64,000 nucleotides of DNA from Nostoc spongiaeforme FACHB-130 (GCF_014698475.1 NZ_JACJTB010000001.1:124001-188000); one strand, 5' to 3'; numbered from the stretch's first letter, positions 51,774 to 62,865 are shown. A program made the numbers and translations. The notes: generated from the letters alone by a model not told the origin.

Positions 51774-54671
51774 ATGGCAGCAACAATAGATGATTATCTA
51801 GAAACATATCAGCAGGCTTGTACAGCCTATGCGGAACAAGACTATGAATTCGCTGCTACCTTAGTTGATCAGGTAGTACAAAATGTACCAGATGACCCTA
51901 ACTGCCATTTATTAAGGGGTCACGTCTACTATGTTTTGCAGCAGTATGATGTTGCTAAAACCGAATATCAAAAAGTATTAAAGTTGACTGATGATCCCGA
52001 AATCATTAGTTTTGCCAAAAATGGTCTAGAGAATATCAATCAATATTTACAACCACTGGAAGAACAAGCTATTCCGAGTGAGATTGATGAGTCAATTGAG
52101 TCAATCAGTCTGACTGGGATTACAGGTATTTCTGATACCTCAGAGATGGATACATCAGACTTACAAGACTTAGGCGCATTTGCTAATTTAGACAGCCAAA
52201 GTTTGAATTTCGATAGCTTGGCAGAACCTCAATCATCAAACCCGTTTGATATTCCCACAGACAGCATTGTTATGCACAAAACGGTGGAAGAGCCACCTGC
52301 TTTGATGGATGATCCTTTTGCTGTCAGTCTAGATGACCAGAGTGCTGAACTCAACCACAGAGCAGAAGAAGAAATGGCCTTAGACTTGCCAGCTTTTTGG
52401 CAAGAAGACATATCTGTCATCAGTTTAGATGACTCCAGCATTGCCAATAACCCCTTTGATAGTGGGATAAATGGCACTTCAGCCAGTTCACCTTTTGATA
52501 GCAACAGTATTGATTCTCCGTTTGTGCCAGATAATTCACTCACAAGTGATATTTTAGATACTTCTGAGGATGTTGTCTCCACAGAAAATTATTCTGAGCC
52601 AAGCATGGCAAGTTTAGACGCGAAGATGGGTATTCTGGATGAAACTTTACCAAAATCGCCAGAAGATATCCCGAATGTGGACATAAAAACCAATCAAGAT
52701 AATGTCTTCGCCGCCCAACCAAGTAATTGGTTAGAAAAAATAGAATTTCCTGATAATTCTACAAATACCAACTCATCTGTTAACGACGATTTTTCTTTGC
52801 AAAACCCTCCTTTAAAAGCTGGCACAACTTTAGACACCAACTCGTTTGATGGTGATGATAATTTTGATTTTGAAGCCTTTGAATCGGCCTTTGGCTCAGA
52901 TGAATTTAGAACCACTGGAGATACTAACAGTACGCTCAGTAGTGAAAATTCTAAAAGTAATATCGAGTTTTTAGATGACTTTGATGAGTTTGACGACCTT
53001 GGTAACATTCCAGGGTTTGACTTAGGAGACTCGGATATGAGCTTTGGGGATGTGGTACTGTCTGGGCCATTGGAAACCAACAGCAGTCCCCGTAGTAAAT
53101 TGAATGAAACTATCCCGAATCAAGGCACTAGCGATCGCGATGAAGAACTATTCACCATTACTGGGTCGCAAGAAGCCGTCCCGATATTTACGCAAACTGA
53201 TGTGTCAAAATTAGAGCCAGTAGCCAGTGTGGAGCAAGGCTGGTTAGCCCCCCTAGAAAATGCTTCTTTAGATATGAAGCCTTTTTTAGTAGCTGGGACT
53301 GTGGGAATTTTCTCAGCAATGGTGGTGGCCGTGGTCAGCTTTGGGGCGACTTCTTTTTCCCCACCCCAACAACGAGCATCCATTCGTAACACTGGCTGGG
53401 CAATGTCCTTGGCGGCTGGAATTTCGGGGTTTGCTACGGCTGCTTTTATGAGCAATCTCACCCTGAAGCAAATTCGCCGCACTACAAAGGATTTACAAAG
53501 TCAGTTTGATGCCGTCCGTCAAGGCAATCTTAATGTCCAAGCCACCGTATATTCCGAAGATGAATTAGGTTTATTGGCTACTGGCTTTAATGAAATGGCG
53601 CGGGTAATTTTCACAACTACCAATGAAGCCCAACGCAAAGCTGATGAACAAGAAGAAGCCAAAGAAAACCTCCAACGGCAAGTAATTCGGTTGCTGGACG
53701 ATGTAGAAGGGGCAGCCAGGGGTGACTTGACAGTACAGGCGGAGGTGACAGCCGATGTACTCGGAGCCGTGGCTGATGCCTTTAACCTGACAATTCAAAA
53801 CTTGCGCGATATCGTCCAACAGGTAAAAGTTGCCGCGCGGGAAGTAACCAAAGGTGCGACCAATTCTGAAACCTTTGCCCGTGCTTTATCCAGTGACGCT
53901 TTGCGCCAAGCCGAAGAGTTAGCTGTCACCTTAAATTCTGTGCAGGTGATGACCGACTCAATTCAACGGGTGGCAGAAGCAGCGCGAGAAGCTGAAGCCG
54001 TTGCCCGTGATGCTAGTAGCATCGCGCTCAAAGGTGGAGAAGCGGTAGAAAACACCGTAGCGGGGATTTTAGAGATTCGGGAAACTGTAGCAGAAACTAC
54101 CCGAAAAGTGAAACGTTTAGCTGAATCTTCCCAAGAAATTTCTAAGATTGTGGCGTTAATTTCCCAAATTGCCTCCCGTACCAACTTACTGGCACTCAAC
54201 GCCAGTATTGAGGCAGCCAGAGCGGGTGAGGCTGGAAGAGGATTTGCAATTGTGGCTGATGAAGTCCGCCAATTGGCAGATAAATCGGCAAAATCTTTGA
54301 AAGAAATTGAACAGATTGTGATGCAAATCCAAAGTGAAACCGGCTCAGTCATGACCGCGATGGAAGAAGGTACACAACAGGTAATTAAAGGCACAAAACT
54401 GGCAGAAGAAGCCAAGCGATCGCTCGAAAATATTATTCAAGTAGCAAATCGCATTGATATTCTTGTGCGCTCAATTACCAGCGACACCGTAGAACAAACA
54501 GAAACTTCCCGTGCTGTCGCTCAAGTTATGCAATCAGTAGAACTCACAGCCCAAGAAACCTCCCAAGAAGCACAACGAGTTTCGGGCGCACTCCAAAACC
54601 TAGTGGGTGTGTCCCGTGACTTAATCGCTTCCGTTGAGCGTTTCCGCGTGGACACCTTGGAATCAAAGTAA
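51774..54671 (+). CDS. hmpD: Methyl-accepting chemotaxis-like protein HmpD
   Basis: The frame is open from 51714, but the ATG at 51774 follows a GGGAGGGAG box and begins [20 protein letters not shown], so I use it (965 residues). TPR-like helices occupy about 1-95, then an acidic, Ser/Asp-rich disordered stretch of some 400 residues. Two membrane helices (about 503-527 and 542-562) enclose only a short loop, followed by HAMP units and a methyl-accepting signalling domain ([20 protein letters not shown]). There is no periplasmic sensor, so signals probably enter through the cytoplasmic TPR/linker. This matches PilJ-like cyanobacterial receptors. Confidence 0.9.
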   Translation: MAATIDDYLETYQQACTAYAEQDYEFAATLVDQVVQNVPDDPNCHLLRGHVYYVLQQYDVAKTEYQKVLKLTDDPEIISFAKNGLENINQYLQPLEEQAIPSEIDESIESISLTGITGISDTSEMDTSDLQDLGAFANLDSQSLNFDSLAEPQSSNPFDIPTDSIVMHKTVEEPPALMDDPFAVSLDDQSAELNHRAEEEMALDLPAFWQEDISVISLDDSSIANNPFDSGINGTSASSPFDSNSIDSPFVPDNSLTSDILDTSEDVVSTENYSEPSMASLDAKMGILDETLPKSPEDIPNVDIKTNQDNVFAAQPSNWLEKIEFPDNSTNTNSSVNDDFSLQNPPLKAGTTLDTNSFDGDDNFDFEAFESAFGSDEFRTTGDTNSTLSSENSKSNIEFLDDFDEFDDLGNIPGFDLGDSDMSFGDVVLSGPLETNSSPRSKLNETIPNQGTSDRDEELFTITGSQEAVPIFTQTDVSKLEPVASVEQGWLAPLENASLDMKPFLVAGTVGIFSAMVVAVVSFGATSFSPPQQRASIRNTGWAMSLAAGISGFATAAFMSNLTLKQIRRTTKDLQSQFDAVRQGNLNVQATVYSEDELGLLATGFNEMARVIFTTTNEAQRKADEQEEAKENLQRQVIRLLDDVEGAARGDLTVQAEVTADVLGAVADAFNLTIQNLRDIVQQVKVAAREVTKGATNSETFARALSSDALRQAEELAVTLNSVQVMTDSIQRVAEAAREAEAVARDASSIALKGGEAVENTVAGILEIRETVAETTRKVKRLAESSQEISKIVALISQIASRTNLLALNASIEAARAGEAGRGFAIVADEVRQLADKSAKSLKEIEQIVMQIQSETGSVMTAMEEGTQQVIKGTKLAEEAKRSLENIIQVANRIDILVRSITSDTVEQTETSRAVAQVMQSVELTAQETSQEAQRVSGALQNLVGVSRDLIASVERFRVDTLESK

Positions 54672-54787
54672 AAAGGCAAAAGTAAAAAGGCAAAAGTAAA
54701 AAGAAATATCTACTTTTGTGCTTTGTCTTTTACCTTTCAATTTGCCGTTGCCTTTTCTTTTACCTTTTAACTTTTACCTTTTAACTT
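54672..54787. repeat. AAAAGGC/AAAAGTA repeat hairpin before hmpE
   Basis: Direct AAAGGCAAAAGTA units are followed by complementary TTTTACCTTT and TTTGCCTTTT units, giving an AT-rich hairpin that fills the whole hmpD-hmpE spacer. It is the same class as 3361-3427. It could weaken read-through from hmpD into hmpE. Confidence 0.65.
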
Positions 54788-57700
54788 GTGACTATGCTGC
54801 CGGAACAACAACAGCGGATTTTAGGTTACTTTATCGAAGAAGCACGAGACCACCTGAACACCATTGAACAGGGGTTGCTAAATCTGCAAAGTACCTTGAA
54901 CGACCCGGAAATGATCAATGAAGTTTTTCGGGCAGCCCATTCTATTAAAGGCGGCGCGGCGATGCTGGGTTTAACCAGTATCCAACATACGGCTCACCGT
55001 CTGGAAGATTGTTTTAAAGTTCTCAAAGAACATCCGGTGCGGGTTGATGAAAAGTTAGAGTCTTTGTTTTTGGGTGTAGCGGATACTCTGAAGGCTTTAT
55101 TAGAACATTTAAGCGGCCCCTACGGACTCTCCGAAGAAGCGGCCAATCATTTAATGTCGGAAGCTGAACCTGTATTTAAATGGCTAAATGAACATTTAGA
55201 CTTGTTGGTACAAAAAGGTGATGCAGCCGAAGACAGTCATACCATCATCCAAGCAGCCCATATCGAAACTGTCAGTACTCTGACCGAGATTTTCCGGCGC
55301 GAGGATATTTCAACAGCGATAGAAGACACCCAAGTTTCCGCGCCAGTACTACCCGCACCGGAAAATACTTGGAGCGAATTCCAAAACCAGGTGCTGCAAT
55401 CTCTCCGGCAAATGTTGCAACTGTTTAAGCAACAAGCAACATCAGAATCACGGCAAAATCTTCAGCAGTGCTGTAGCCAGTTAGAGAAACTCGGACAAAG
55501 ATGGAATCTGCCTAACTGGTCTAGTTTATGTCAAGCGGCGGCTAATGCAATTTGTAATAGTGAAAATACTTATCTGACCTTAGCCAAAATTGTGATTACT
55601 GAGATTAAACAAGCTCAGGAATTAGTTCTCCAAGGTAGAGATTCTGAAATTAAGATTACTCAGCAGTTAGAAGCACTGCTGAGTTTTCCTGAACTGGAGT
55701 CTTTCTCTTTAGACTTTGATTTATTGGACAATGCAGCGCCAGCCGAAACCGAAACTCCAATTATCAGTACCACGACTGATGAGGAAGTTTCACTGATTGC
55801 CAGTGTCCAACCAACAGATAGTGTTATCAGCTTGACAGATTTAAATGAACAGCTGAATCAAAATCAAGCTGCACTTCATCCTCCTGATGAGAGTGGGGCT
55901 AATTTGCTGTTTAGTGAGGGCGAAGATGAATCTTTGACTGTGGCGCGAATTGATCATCACGGCCCAGAGGTGGGATTAGCAGAACTAAATACTTTGGCGG
56001 ATTTATTTGAAGGAGAGACACCAGAATTAGATGAAACTTGGCAACAAGAAGAAATTCTGGAGATTAATCCCATCAGTGATTTAGAAATCGATATTACTGA
56101 AGATCCAACAGCAGATCATGATAGTGATTTAGCTGATTTTCTGTCTTTAGATCATAACTCTACGGACTCATCAACCAGTAATATTGACACTAGTGAAGAC
56201 CTGGGATTGTTATTTGGCGATCATTTCTTAGAAAAAGAGCCTTCAGCATCAACTACAGCACCAGAAACTCAGACAGATTCTAGCAATGTTAGCAATCCAG
56301 ATGTAGATGAATTATTAGCATTGACTGGAGATGAACCGCAACACCCCACTACGAGCGAAGTTACTCAACCAGCAAATACAACTCATCCAAATACTGAATT
56401 ATCGGCAACCCAGCAAGACATTTTAGATGAATTATTCCTCGAAAGTGCAGAAATAAATACTGATCATCTAGAAATTCAGTTATCAAATTCCGAACCAGAT
56501 GCTTTATCTTTAGATAGTTTATTTGCGGAAGGGGCAGAAAATACCCTCATACCCACAGCAGAATCAGGCATTGGGGATTTATTTGAAAGTCCGTCTGCAA
56601 CAACAAATTTATCTCAGACAGAAGATGATTTGCATAATTTCTGGAATCCTACCACAGAAGTAGATACAACCTCAGAATTTGAAGATGGTTTAGAAGAAGA
56701 TGTTGCCAAAGCGTTAGAAGAAAGTTTATTTGCGGCGGCGGCTTCTGGGGAGATTTTTGCTGATTTTTCCGATACGAGTTCGGCAAATATCGCTGATTAT
56801 CGAGATGAGTTTGAGCTAACTTTTCTCCAGTCAGATTTAGATTTTGATGTTGACCAGGAGGATGATTTATTTGGAAATATCAAGCCGTCTGTTGCGAGCG
56901 ATCGCTCTGGATCATCGTCAGAAATTCGCAACTTTGCCCAAGAACCAGAGGCGTTGGATGTCAAACCTGAATTTACAGAAAAAACACCAGAATCAGAGGT
57001 GGTTGATGCCCAAAGTTTTGGCGAATTAGAATTAAATCTTTTTGATGATCTAGAAACAACGGCAGAGAATGAAGCAATTACTTTAGATGATTTAGAAGTA
57101 AAAATTCATGGCACTTATATTCAGTTAGATAGTTCCGATAGTCCCAATTTTGATTTGTTTGGCGATATGAGCCTTGGGGAAACTGCTGAAGTGTCTGCCC
57201 AAGAAGCAGTGGTTAATCAAGATGCAGAATTGAATTTATTAGATGATTTATTAGCTACAGATATTAGTGAATTAGACCCAGACTTAGACAGATTACTAGC
57301 AGAAACAGAAATTATTGAATTTTCCCAACTGCCAAATTTTGACAATTTACTCGATGATTTATTCGTAACCGATAATAATCAACCAGAAACAACAGAACCA
57401 ACAGTTAACGATAATTTTGATTTATTTGCAGGCGATGAAATGTCACCTGCAAATAATGCCGATGCAGGATTAAAATTAGAAGTTTATGAAAATATTAATG
57501 AAACAGTCGCTGTTGATGTATTAAGAGAAACAACAGAATCGCCAGAATTGTTATTAGAAATTATTGAAACTGTAGCAGATACACCAATAGTTGAAGCATT
57601 AGCAGCAGAAAGTATTGCAAATCCAGAAAATACAAATCAGGAATCAGCCACAGAAGATGAATTTGCAGATTTAGAAGCATTATTAGGTGAAGAATTACCG

Positions 57701-59929
57701 AGTCATGATGCAGCGATCGCCTCTGATGATTTTGCAGCTTTAGAAGCATTATTAGGGGGTAACAAGCAAACCCCTCAACCACCTGCGCCAGAAATTCATC
57801 ACACTACTATTCAAGAATTTCCTGCCACAACTGGTCATCATTCTGCCAACGAAACACCGACACCGCCAAAATTAGAAGATGAATTTAGTGATTTAGAAAA
57901 ACTCCTGGCGGAAGCAGATAACACCATAGCCCACACATCACCAACTAAATCCAACACTGGTAAAGCGCCCCGTCAAACAACGCGGCGGAATGCCAGATTT
58001 GAAGAAACAATGAAAGTGCCAGTCAAACAACTGGATGACATGAGTAATTTAGTTGGGGAATTGGTTGTGAATCGCAACACCTTAGAACAGGATCATGAAC
58101 GGTTGCGACAGTCACTAGATAACTTGCTAATTCAAGTGCAGCAGTTGTCGGATGTGGGCGCGAGAATGCAAGAATTGTATGAGCGATCGCTCCTAGAAGC
58201 TTCTCTCCTAGCCAGCCGCAACAAACGAGAAACCCAGATCCAATCTTCAGAACATGATACTGACCGAGGTTTCAGCGAATTAGAAATGGATCGGTTTACG
58301 CCGTTCCACACATTGTCTCAGGAAATGATTGAATTGATTGTACGAGTGCGAGAGTCAGCGAGTGACATCGACTTTGTAACCGAAGAAACGGAACGAGTTG
58401 CTAGACAATTCCGCCAAGTCACAACGCAATTGCAAGAAGGTTTAACCCGCGCCCGCATGGTGCCATTTTCCCAGGCGGTTGACCGTTTGCGGCGTGGTGT
58501 CAGGGATAACGCCATTAAATGCGGTAAACAAATAGAGTTGGTGATTGAAGGTGGCGATACTTTAATTGACAAGATGATTTTAGATCATCTCACCGATCCC
58601 CTCACCCACATGTTAAATAATGCGATCGCGCATGGAATTGAAACTCCCGAAGAACGTCAAGCTGCGGGTAAACCACCAGTGGGCGAAATTACCATTCGCG
58701 CCTTCCACCAAGGAAACCAAACTGTAATTTCCGTGGGTGATGACGGTGCAGGTATCGACTCAGAAAAAGTCAAAGCTAAGGCTGTCAGAGTCGGGATGAT
58801 TACTAAAGAACAAGCCAAAAGCATCTCGCGGATGGAAGTTTATGATTTGCTGTTCCAACCGGGCTTTAGTATCAAAGATAAAGCCGATGAAATTTCGGGA
58901 CGTGGCGTAGGGATGGATGTGGTGCGTTCCGAGATTAGTGAAATTCGCGGGACAGTCAATACAGATTCCGCCATTGGTAAAGGTACAACATTCACAATTC
59001 GCCTACCACTGACATTAAGTATTTGTAAAGCCCTGTGTTGCGTATCCGATAAAGCGCGAATTGCCTTCCCGATGGACGGTGTGGAAGATACTTTAGATAT
59101 CCCCGCTAAGAATATTCAACATAATGCTGATGGCCAAGCATTTATTTCTTGGCGGGATACAGTCTTACCCTTCCGTCCGTTAAAAGAACTGTTATCTTTT
59201 AATCGCCAGTTGAGTCGCGGTAATGTTTACGGCGGTACAAGGGATGATGATACAGTTTCGGTAGTGGTGGTGCGATCGGGCAATACGTTAATTGCTTTAC
59301 AAATTGACTTGGTACTCAGCGAACAAGAAATTGTAATTAAGCAATTTGAAGGGCCAGCACCGAAACCCATCGGTGTAGCAGGTGCTACGGTTCTCGGTGA
59401 TGGTCGAATTATGCCAATTGCTGACGTGTTGGAAATTATCGACATCTTCCAAGGAAGGATATCTAAAAATGCTGGTGGTACTTCTTGGCAGCAAAAAGTT
59501 CCGCCCACCGTTACAGAAACTCCGGCTGAGAAAATTGATCCGACTGTACTCATTGTTGATGACTCAATTACAGTTCGAGAATTGTTATCTTTGACCTTTA
59601 ATAAAGCAGGCTATCGCGTTGAACAAGCCCGTGATGGTCAAGAAGCTTGGGATAAACTACGATCTGGACTACCTTGCGATATTGTATTTTGTGATATTGA
59701 AATGCCCCGTTGCGACGGACTGGAGTTACTATCACGCATTCAAAAAGAGTCCAGCTTGAATCACTTACCTATCGCTATGCTGACCTCACGCGGTGCTGAC
59801 AAACACCGACAAATGGCAATTCAACTTGGTGCAAGTGGTTACTTCACTAAGCCTTATCTCGAAGAAGCTTTACTCGAAGCTGCTGTCAGGATGTTGAAGG
59901 GAGAGAAATTGGTGAGTAGTAACGGTTGA
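54788..59929 (+). CDS. hmpE: CheA-like hybrid histidine kinase HmpE
   Basis: The 1713-residue kinase starts at GTG 54788 or the ATG two codons later. An Hpt domain has AAHSIKGGAAML with His51. Residues about 320-1060 are an enormous acidic linker with repeated LDDLF/DLF-type motifs. After it come the dimerisation helices (about 1070-1245), an ATPase domain (HMLNNAIAHGIE near 1275, DDGAGID, GRGVGMDVV), a CheW-like domain (about 1405-1560) and a C-terminal receiver (CDIEMPRCDG phosphosite). It should phosphorylate HmpA/HmpB to control pili. It is the last gene of the locus. Confidence 0.92.
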   Translation: MTMLPEQQQRILGYFIEEARDHLNTIEQGLLNLQSTLNDPEMINEVFRAAHSIKGGAAMLGLTSIQHTAHRLEDCFKVLKEHPVRVDEKLESLFLGVADTLKALLEHLSGPYGLSEEAANHLMSEAEPVFKWLNEHLDLLVQKGDAAEDSHTIIQAAHIETVSTLTEIFRREDISTAIEDTQVSAPVLPAPENTWSEFQNQVLQSLRQMLQLFKQQATSESRQNLQQCCSQLEKLGQRWNLPNWSSLCQAAANAICNSENTYLTLAKIVITEIKQAQELVLQGRDSEIKITQQLEALLSFPELESFSLDFDLLDNAAPAETETPIISTTTDEEVSLIASVQPTDSVISLTDLNEQLNQNQAALHPPDESGANLLFSEGEDESLTVARIDHHGPEVGLAELNTLADLFEGETPELDETWQQEEILEINPISDLEIDITEDPTADHDSDLADFLSLDHNSTDSSTSNIDTSEDLGLLFGDHFLEKEPSASTTAPETQTDSSNVSNPDVDELLALTGDEPQHPTTSEVTQPANTTHPNTELSATQQDILDELFLESAEINTDHLEIQLSNSEPDALSLDSLFAEGAENTLIPTAESGIGDLFESPSATTNLSQTEDDLHNFWNPTTEVDTTSEFEDGLEEDVAKALEESLFAAAASGEIFADFSDTSSANIADYRDEFELTFLQSDLDFDVDQEDDLFGNIKPSVASDRSGSSSEIRNFAQEPEALDVKPEFTEKTPESEVVDAQSFGELELNLFDDLETTAENEAITLDDLEVKIHGTYIQLDSSDSPNFDLFGDMSLGETAEVSAQEAVVNQDAELNLLDDLLATDISELDPDLDRLLAETEIIEFSQLPNFDNLLDDLFVTDNNQPETTEPTVNDNFDLFAGDEMSPANNADAGLKLEVYENINETVAVDVLRETTESPELLLEIIETVADTPIVEALAAESIANPENTNQESATEDEFADLEALLGEELPSHDAAIASDDFAALEALLGGNKQTPQPPAPEIHHTTIQEFPATTGHHSANETPTPPKLEDEFSDLEKLLAEADNTIAHTSPTKSNTGKAPRQTTRRNARFEETMKVPVKQLDDMSNLVGELVVNRNTLEQDHERLRQSLDNLLIQVQQLSDVGARMQELYERSLLEASLLASRNKRETQIQSSEHDTDRGFSELEMDRFTPFHTLSQEMIELIVRVRESASDIDFVTEETERVARQFRQVTTQLQEGLTRARMVPFSQAVDRLRRGVRDNAIKCGKQIELVIEGGDTLIDKMILDHLTDPLTHMLNNAIAHGIETPEERQAAGKPPVGEITIRAFHQGNQTVISVGDDGAGIDSEKVKAKAVRVGMITKEQAKSISRMEVYDLLFQPGFSIKDKADEISGRGVGMDVVRSEISEIRGTVNTDSAIGKGTTFTIRLPLTLSICKALCCVSDKARIAFPMDGVEDTLDIPAKNIQHNADGQAFISWRDTVLPFRPLKELLSFNRQLSRGNVYGGTRDDDTVSVVVVRSGNTLIALQIDLVLSEQEIVIKQFEGPAPKPIGVAGATVLGDGRIMPIADVLEIIDIFQGRISKNAGGTSWQQKVPPTVTETPAEKIDPTVLIVDDSITVRELLSLTFNKAGYRVEQARDGQEAWDKLRSGLPCDIVFCDIEMPRCDGLELLSRIQKESSLNHLPIAMLTSRGADKHRQMAIQLGASGYFTKPYLEEALLEAAVRMLKGEKLVSSNG

Positions 59930-60007
59930 GGGTGCGGAGAAAGTTAATTTCTATTTTTACCACATCAGATTTATAATAACTCTCCAGACAAAAGTGCATC
60001 TTCAGAA

Positions 60008-60868
60008 ATGTCAAAACCCGCAGATACCAGCACGAAAAAACTAATTAGCCTCGCACCAGACAATTGGGTACGATGGGTGACAGAGATACCTAACATCAAA
60101 GCCAAGGAAATTTTATCGGGAGAATTTCAATGGATAAGTAGAGAAAGTGATGTATTAATCCGTGCTACTAGTCCCGAATATGGAGAATTTATCGTATTAA
60201 ATGAACTGCAATTGCGCTACAGTTCTAAAATGCCTCGACGAATACGTTCCTATGCAGCACTGGCAGAAGAAAAATATCAATTACCAACTTACCCAGTGCT
60301 AATTAATATCTTACAGACAAGTGATGTAGAAATAAGCACGAAATTTGAATCAAATGTTGCCGGACTAACAGCAACTCAAGATTACCACGTGATTAATTTA
60401 TGGGAAGTTGATGTGAATATTCCTTTTCAACAAAGTTTACCATCATTGCTTCCATTTGTACCAATTCTTAAAGGAGGAGGAAATGAGTCTACAATTAGGG
60501 AAGCATTGCAAATCTTACGTCGAAATGAAGACTTAAATCAACTGGAGACGGTTCTAGCGTTTTTTGCTACCTTTGTATTAGAAAGTGCTTTAGTTAAAGA
60601 CATCATGAGGTGGGATATGGGAGTTTTACGAGAGTCACCTTGGTATGAAGAAATATTAAAAGAAGGAGAAGCACGAGGAGAAGCACGAGGAGAAGTCCAG
60701 GGAATAATATTGAGTATAAGGACAAGTTTAGAGGCGAAATTTGGTAATGAAGGATTGAAATTAATGCCTCAAATTTCTCAAATTAATGATTTGGAAAAAT
60801 TACAAGGGATTTTGCGAAGTGTGATTTTAGCGCATAATTTTGAAGAATTACAGCAAATTTTTTCATAA
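60008..60868 (+). CDS. Rpn-like PD-(D/E)XK nuclease-family protein
   Basis: The 286-residue protein resembles the cyanobacterial Rpn/YhgA-like group. ESDVLIRATSPEYGEFIVLN followed by ELQLRYSSKMPRRIRSYAAL holds the D...E-x-Q core of the PD-(D/E)XK fold, with WEVDVN and a C-terminal helical part. A short GEARGEARGEVQG repeat links the core to the tail, as often seen in this family. Related Rpn proteins promote recA-independent recombination; whether this one is an active nuclease is unknown. It stands alone between hmpE and a dead Uma2 gene. Confidence 0.75.
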   Translation: MSKPADTSTKKLISLAPDNWVRWVTEIPNIKAKEILSGEFQWISRESDVLIRATSPEYGEFIVLNELQLRYSSKMPRRIRSYAALAEEKYQLPTYPVLINILQTSDVEISTKFESNVAGLTATQDYHVINLWEVDVNIPFQQSLPSLLPFVPILKGGGNESTIREALQILRRNEDLNQLETVLAFFATFVLESALVKDIMRWDMGVLRESPWYEEILKEGEARGEARGEVQGIILSIRTSLEAKFGNEGLKLMPQISQINDLEKLQGILRSVILAHNFEELQQIFS

Positions 60869-60923
60869 TTTTTTGTGAATCAGTAGCTATTTTAAACAAT
60901 AACAAGCTCTTATATTTTTGCAT

Positions 60924-61309
60924 TCAGACAGGCATAATATCATCAAGTTTCATCTGTAAGTTGGGAAATATAAAAGATGAGATAGTCTCTCCTAAGCGAT
61001 ATTGCTGCTGTTCATACACACCATTAACTAAATGACAGATAGTGAAAGTGGGTTGTTTAGGATTACCAATAAATTGCAAACCATCTAATCCGCGAAAGTC
61101 TACAATTCAATATTCAGGAATGTTCAGCAAAGCATATTCTTCTACTTTTCTAGCATAATCATCTTGCCAATTTGTGCTGACCACTTCAGCGACAAGTTTA
61201 ATTGTACTGTCGTTACAAATAATAAGTTCTTGTTGCAAGAGTGCTTCTTTACTCAGTTCTGCTTGATCTAAAACATTTTTACGAGATGTAGCTTTGTTCT
61301 GACTCTACT
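60924..61309 (-). pseudogene. Uma2-family gene remnant with nonsense codon
   Basis: The reverse strand reads ...ELSKEALLQQELIICNDSTI, then KLVAEVVSTNWQDDYARKVE and EYALLNIPEY, a TGA (61107-61109) where Uma2 proteins have Trp, then IVDFRGLDGLQFIGNPKQPT and on to a stop at 60924. The internal TGA replaces a conserved tryptophan codon by one base change, and the N-terminal half is absent. An IS4-type element begins just beyond (61319). Both ends of the IS carry the target duplication, so the missing part was lost by another event or lies elsewhere. Confidence 0.8.
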
Positions 61310-61318
61310 ATTTCTATG

Positions 61319-62640
61319 CTTAAAGGGTGACAAGGCAACTATAAGCTATGCAGGACAAAACTTTGAGAGGATGGTGAAGACAAAAAATAGGGAGTACTGT
61401 TGTGACTCCCCTGAAAAAATATGTTTCCTGAATCTTACCAAAAAACCCTGCGTGGCCATCTGAATGAAAGCCAGTATATAACCATACAGCTTCTGTTATT
61501 ATTGCTACAAGTTCATCGACAGGTAAAACTCTCCGTTTTAGCGAGTGTGTTTCCACAACCGATTCAATATGGCAGTCGCAAGCGAAACCTGCAACGCTTT
61601 TTAAACTTGCCTCAACTCAATGTCAAACTTTTATGGTTTCCCTTGATAAAATATTGGATAAGACAAGTACAAACGGGACGAAACTTAAATCGAGAGCAGC
61701 GTCGTCGTCGCCAGAGACTCAAACACCATAAATATGGATATTGGATAATTGCAATTGACAGAACTCAATGGAAGGGAAGAAATGTATGTATGGTGAGTTT
61801 AGTCTGGGGAACTCATGCGCTTCCTTTGTATTGGGAAGTATTAAAACAGGTAGGAAACAGTAATTTTCATGCTCAAAAACGGTTGCTAAAAACGGTGCTG
61901 ACTCTATTTAAAAATTATCCGGTTTTAGTATTAGGAGACCGAGAATTTCACAGTCCTAAACTGGCTCAATGGCTGGATGACAGGGGTTTATTATTCGCTC
62001 TGAGGCAGAAAAAAGACCTGCATTTCCAAACAGCATTGAATCAAGAGTATCAAGTCCTGAAAAATCTGGGATTCAAACCAGGAATGTCTAAATTTTATCA
62101 GGGAGTGAGGTGCAATAAAGGGGATGGAATCGGACTATTTAATTTAGCTATCTATTGGAGACGAAAATATAATAATCTCCGAGCAAAAGAACCTTGGTAT
62201 ATCTTAACTAACCTCCCAACATTACAGCAAGCATTGGCAGTCTATCGTTGTCGTTGGGGCATTGAACAAATGTTCAAGGATTATAAAACAAGTGGCTATA
62301 ACTTAGAAGACACCAAGGTTAATGACACCCGTTTTTTAGCCTTAGTCTTGTTGATTGCTCTGGCTTATTGTTTGGCGACCATGCAAGGGCAACAGATGCA
62401 AAAATTAGGCATAGATATCTATGCTGGTCGTATCCAATCACACAAAGACCTCACCCCACCCCAGAGTCACTTTAGCTTTGGACTCTACGGACAACGATGG
62501 CGTTATGGGATGGAATTATGGGCAGATTGGGTTCTCAGTCTGATTGCCCTCAAACCCCATAAACGACTCTATTTTCAGCGTGGTTTTTATGCCCTCTCCC
62601 TTATCCAGCAAACTTTATAGGTAGGTTGTCACCCTCTGAG
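61319..62640 (+). mobile_element. Intact IS4-family insertion sequence
   Basis: The element is 1322 bp with imperfect terminal inverted repeats: CTTAAAGGGTGACAA (61319-61333) and, on the complement, CTCAGAGGGTGACAA (62640-62626), 13 of 15 matching. A perfect 9-bp direct repeat ATTTCTATG flanks it (61310-61318 and 62641-62649). One transposase gene fills it. The intact ends, frame and target duplication point to a recent insertion. Confidence 0.9.
61421..62620 (+). CDS. IS4-family DDE transposase
   Basis: The 399-residue protein has the DDE triad regions: WIIAIDRTQWKGRN (first Asp), VLVLGDREFHSP (second Asp) and CRWGIEQMFKDYKTSGYNLE with the Y-(2)-R-(3)-E-(6)-K type signature (catalytic Glu in GIEQMFK). 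The N-terminal part is basic and helical, for end binding. No frameshift or stop is seen, so the enzyme should be active. It lies wholly within the inverted repeats. Confidence 0.93.
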   Translation: MFPESYQKTLRGHLNESQYITIQLLLLLLQVHRQVKLSVLASVFPQPIQYGSRKRNLQRFLNLPQLNVKLLWFPLIKYWIRQVQTGRNLNREQRRRRQRLKHHKYGYWIIAIDRTQWKGRNVCMVSLVWGTHALPLYWEVLKQVGNSNFHAQKRLLKTVLTLFKNYPVLVLGDREFHSPKLAQWLDDRGLLFALRQKKDLHFQTALNQEYQVLKNLGFKPGMSKFYQGVRCNKGDGIGLFNLAIYWRRKYNNLRAKEPWYILTNLPTLQQALAVYRCRWGIEQMFKDYKTSGYNLEDTKVNDTRFLALVLLIALAYCLATMQGQQMQKLGIDIYAGRIQSHKDLTPPQSHFSFGLYGQRWRYGMELWADWVLSLIALKPHKRLYFQRGFYALSLIQQTL

Positions 62641-62646
62641 ATTTCT

Positions 62647-62865
62647 ATGATGAAATTGCTTGCCAGGATTGTCAGATTTTTTGTAACTTTTTTGACCATA
62701 GTTTTGGTGTGTTACTGGAGTGTGCAGCCTGGGATTGTACCTGTAGCTTTAGCCAGCCACCACAAGCTGGAGAAATCTGATTACCATGTACAGAGAAGAC
62801 ATAATACAGCAGAATTTAGGAGTCAGAATCCAGTATTCAGAATAATGTCAAATCTCTATACCTAG
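62647..62865 (+). CDS. Short signal-peptide-bearing frame of unknown function
   Basis: From the ATG at 62647 the 72-residue frame gives MMKLLARIVRFFVTFLTIVL followed by VCYWSVQPGIVPVALASHHK, a clean signal-peptide or membrane-anchor layout, and then a charged tail ending in sequence that belongs to a dispersed repeat (TCAGAATCCAGTATTCAGAA in DNA, 62822-62841). I do not recognise a family. It may be the 5' stub of a gene broken by the repeat. The IS target duplication contains its first ATG. Confidence 0.35.
   Translation: MMKLLARIVRFFVTFLTIVLVCYWSVQPGIVPVALASHHKLEKSDYHVQRRHNTAEFRSQNPVFRIMSNLYT

Noticed and set aside
60008-62649. Prophage or integrated element spanning the Rpn, Uma2 and IS genes
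   Set aside because: No integrase, structural phage gene or attachment repeats; only a single IS with its own target duplication is supported.
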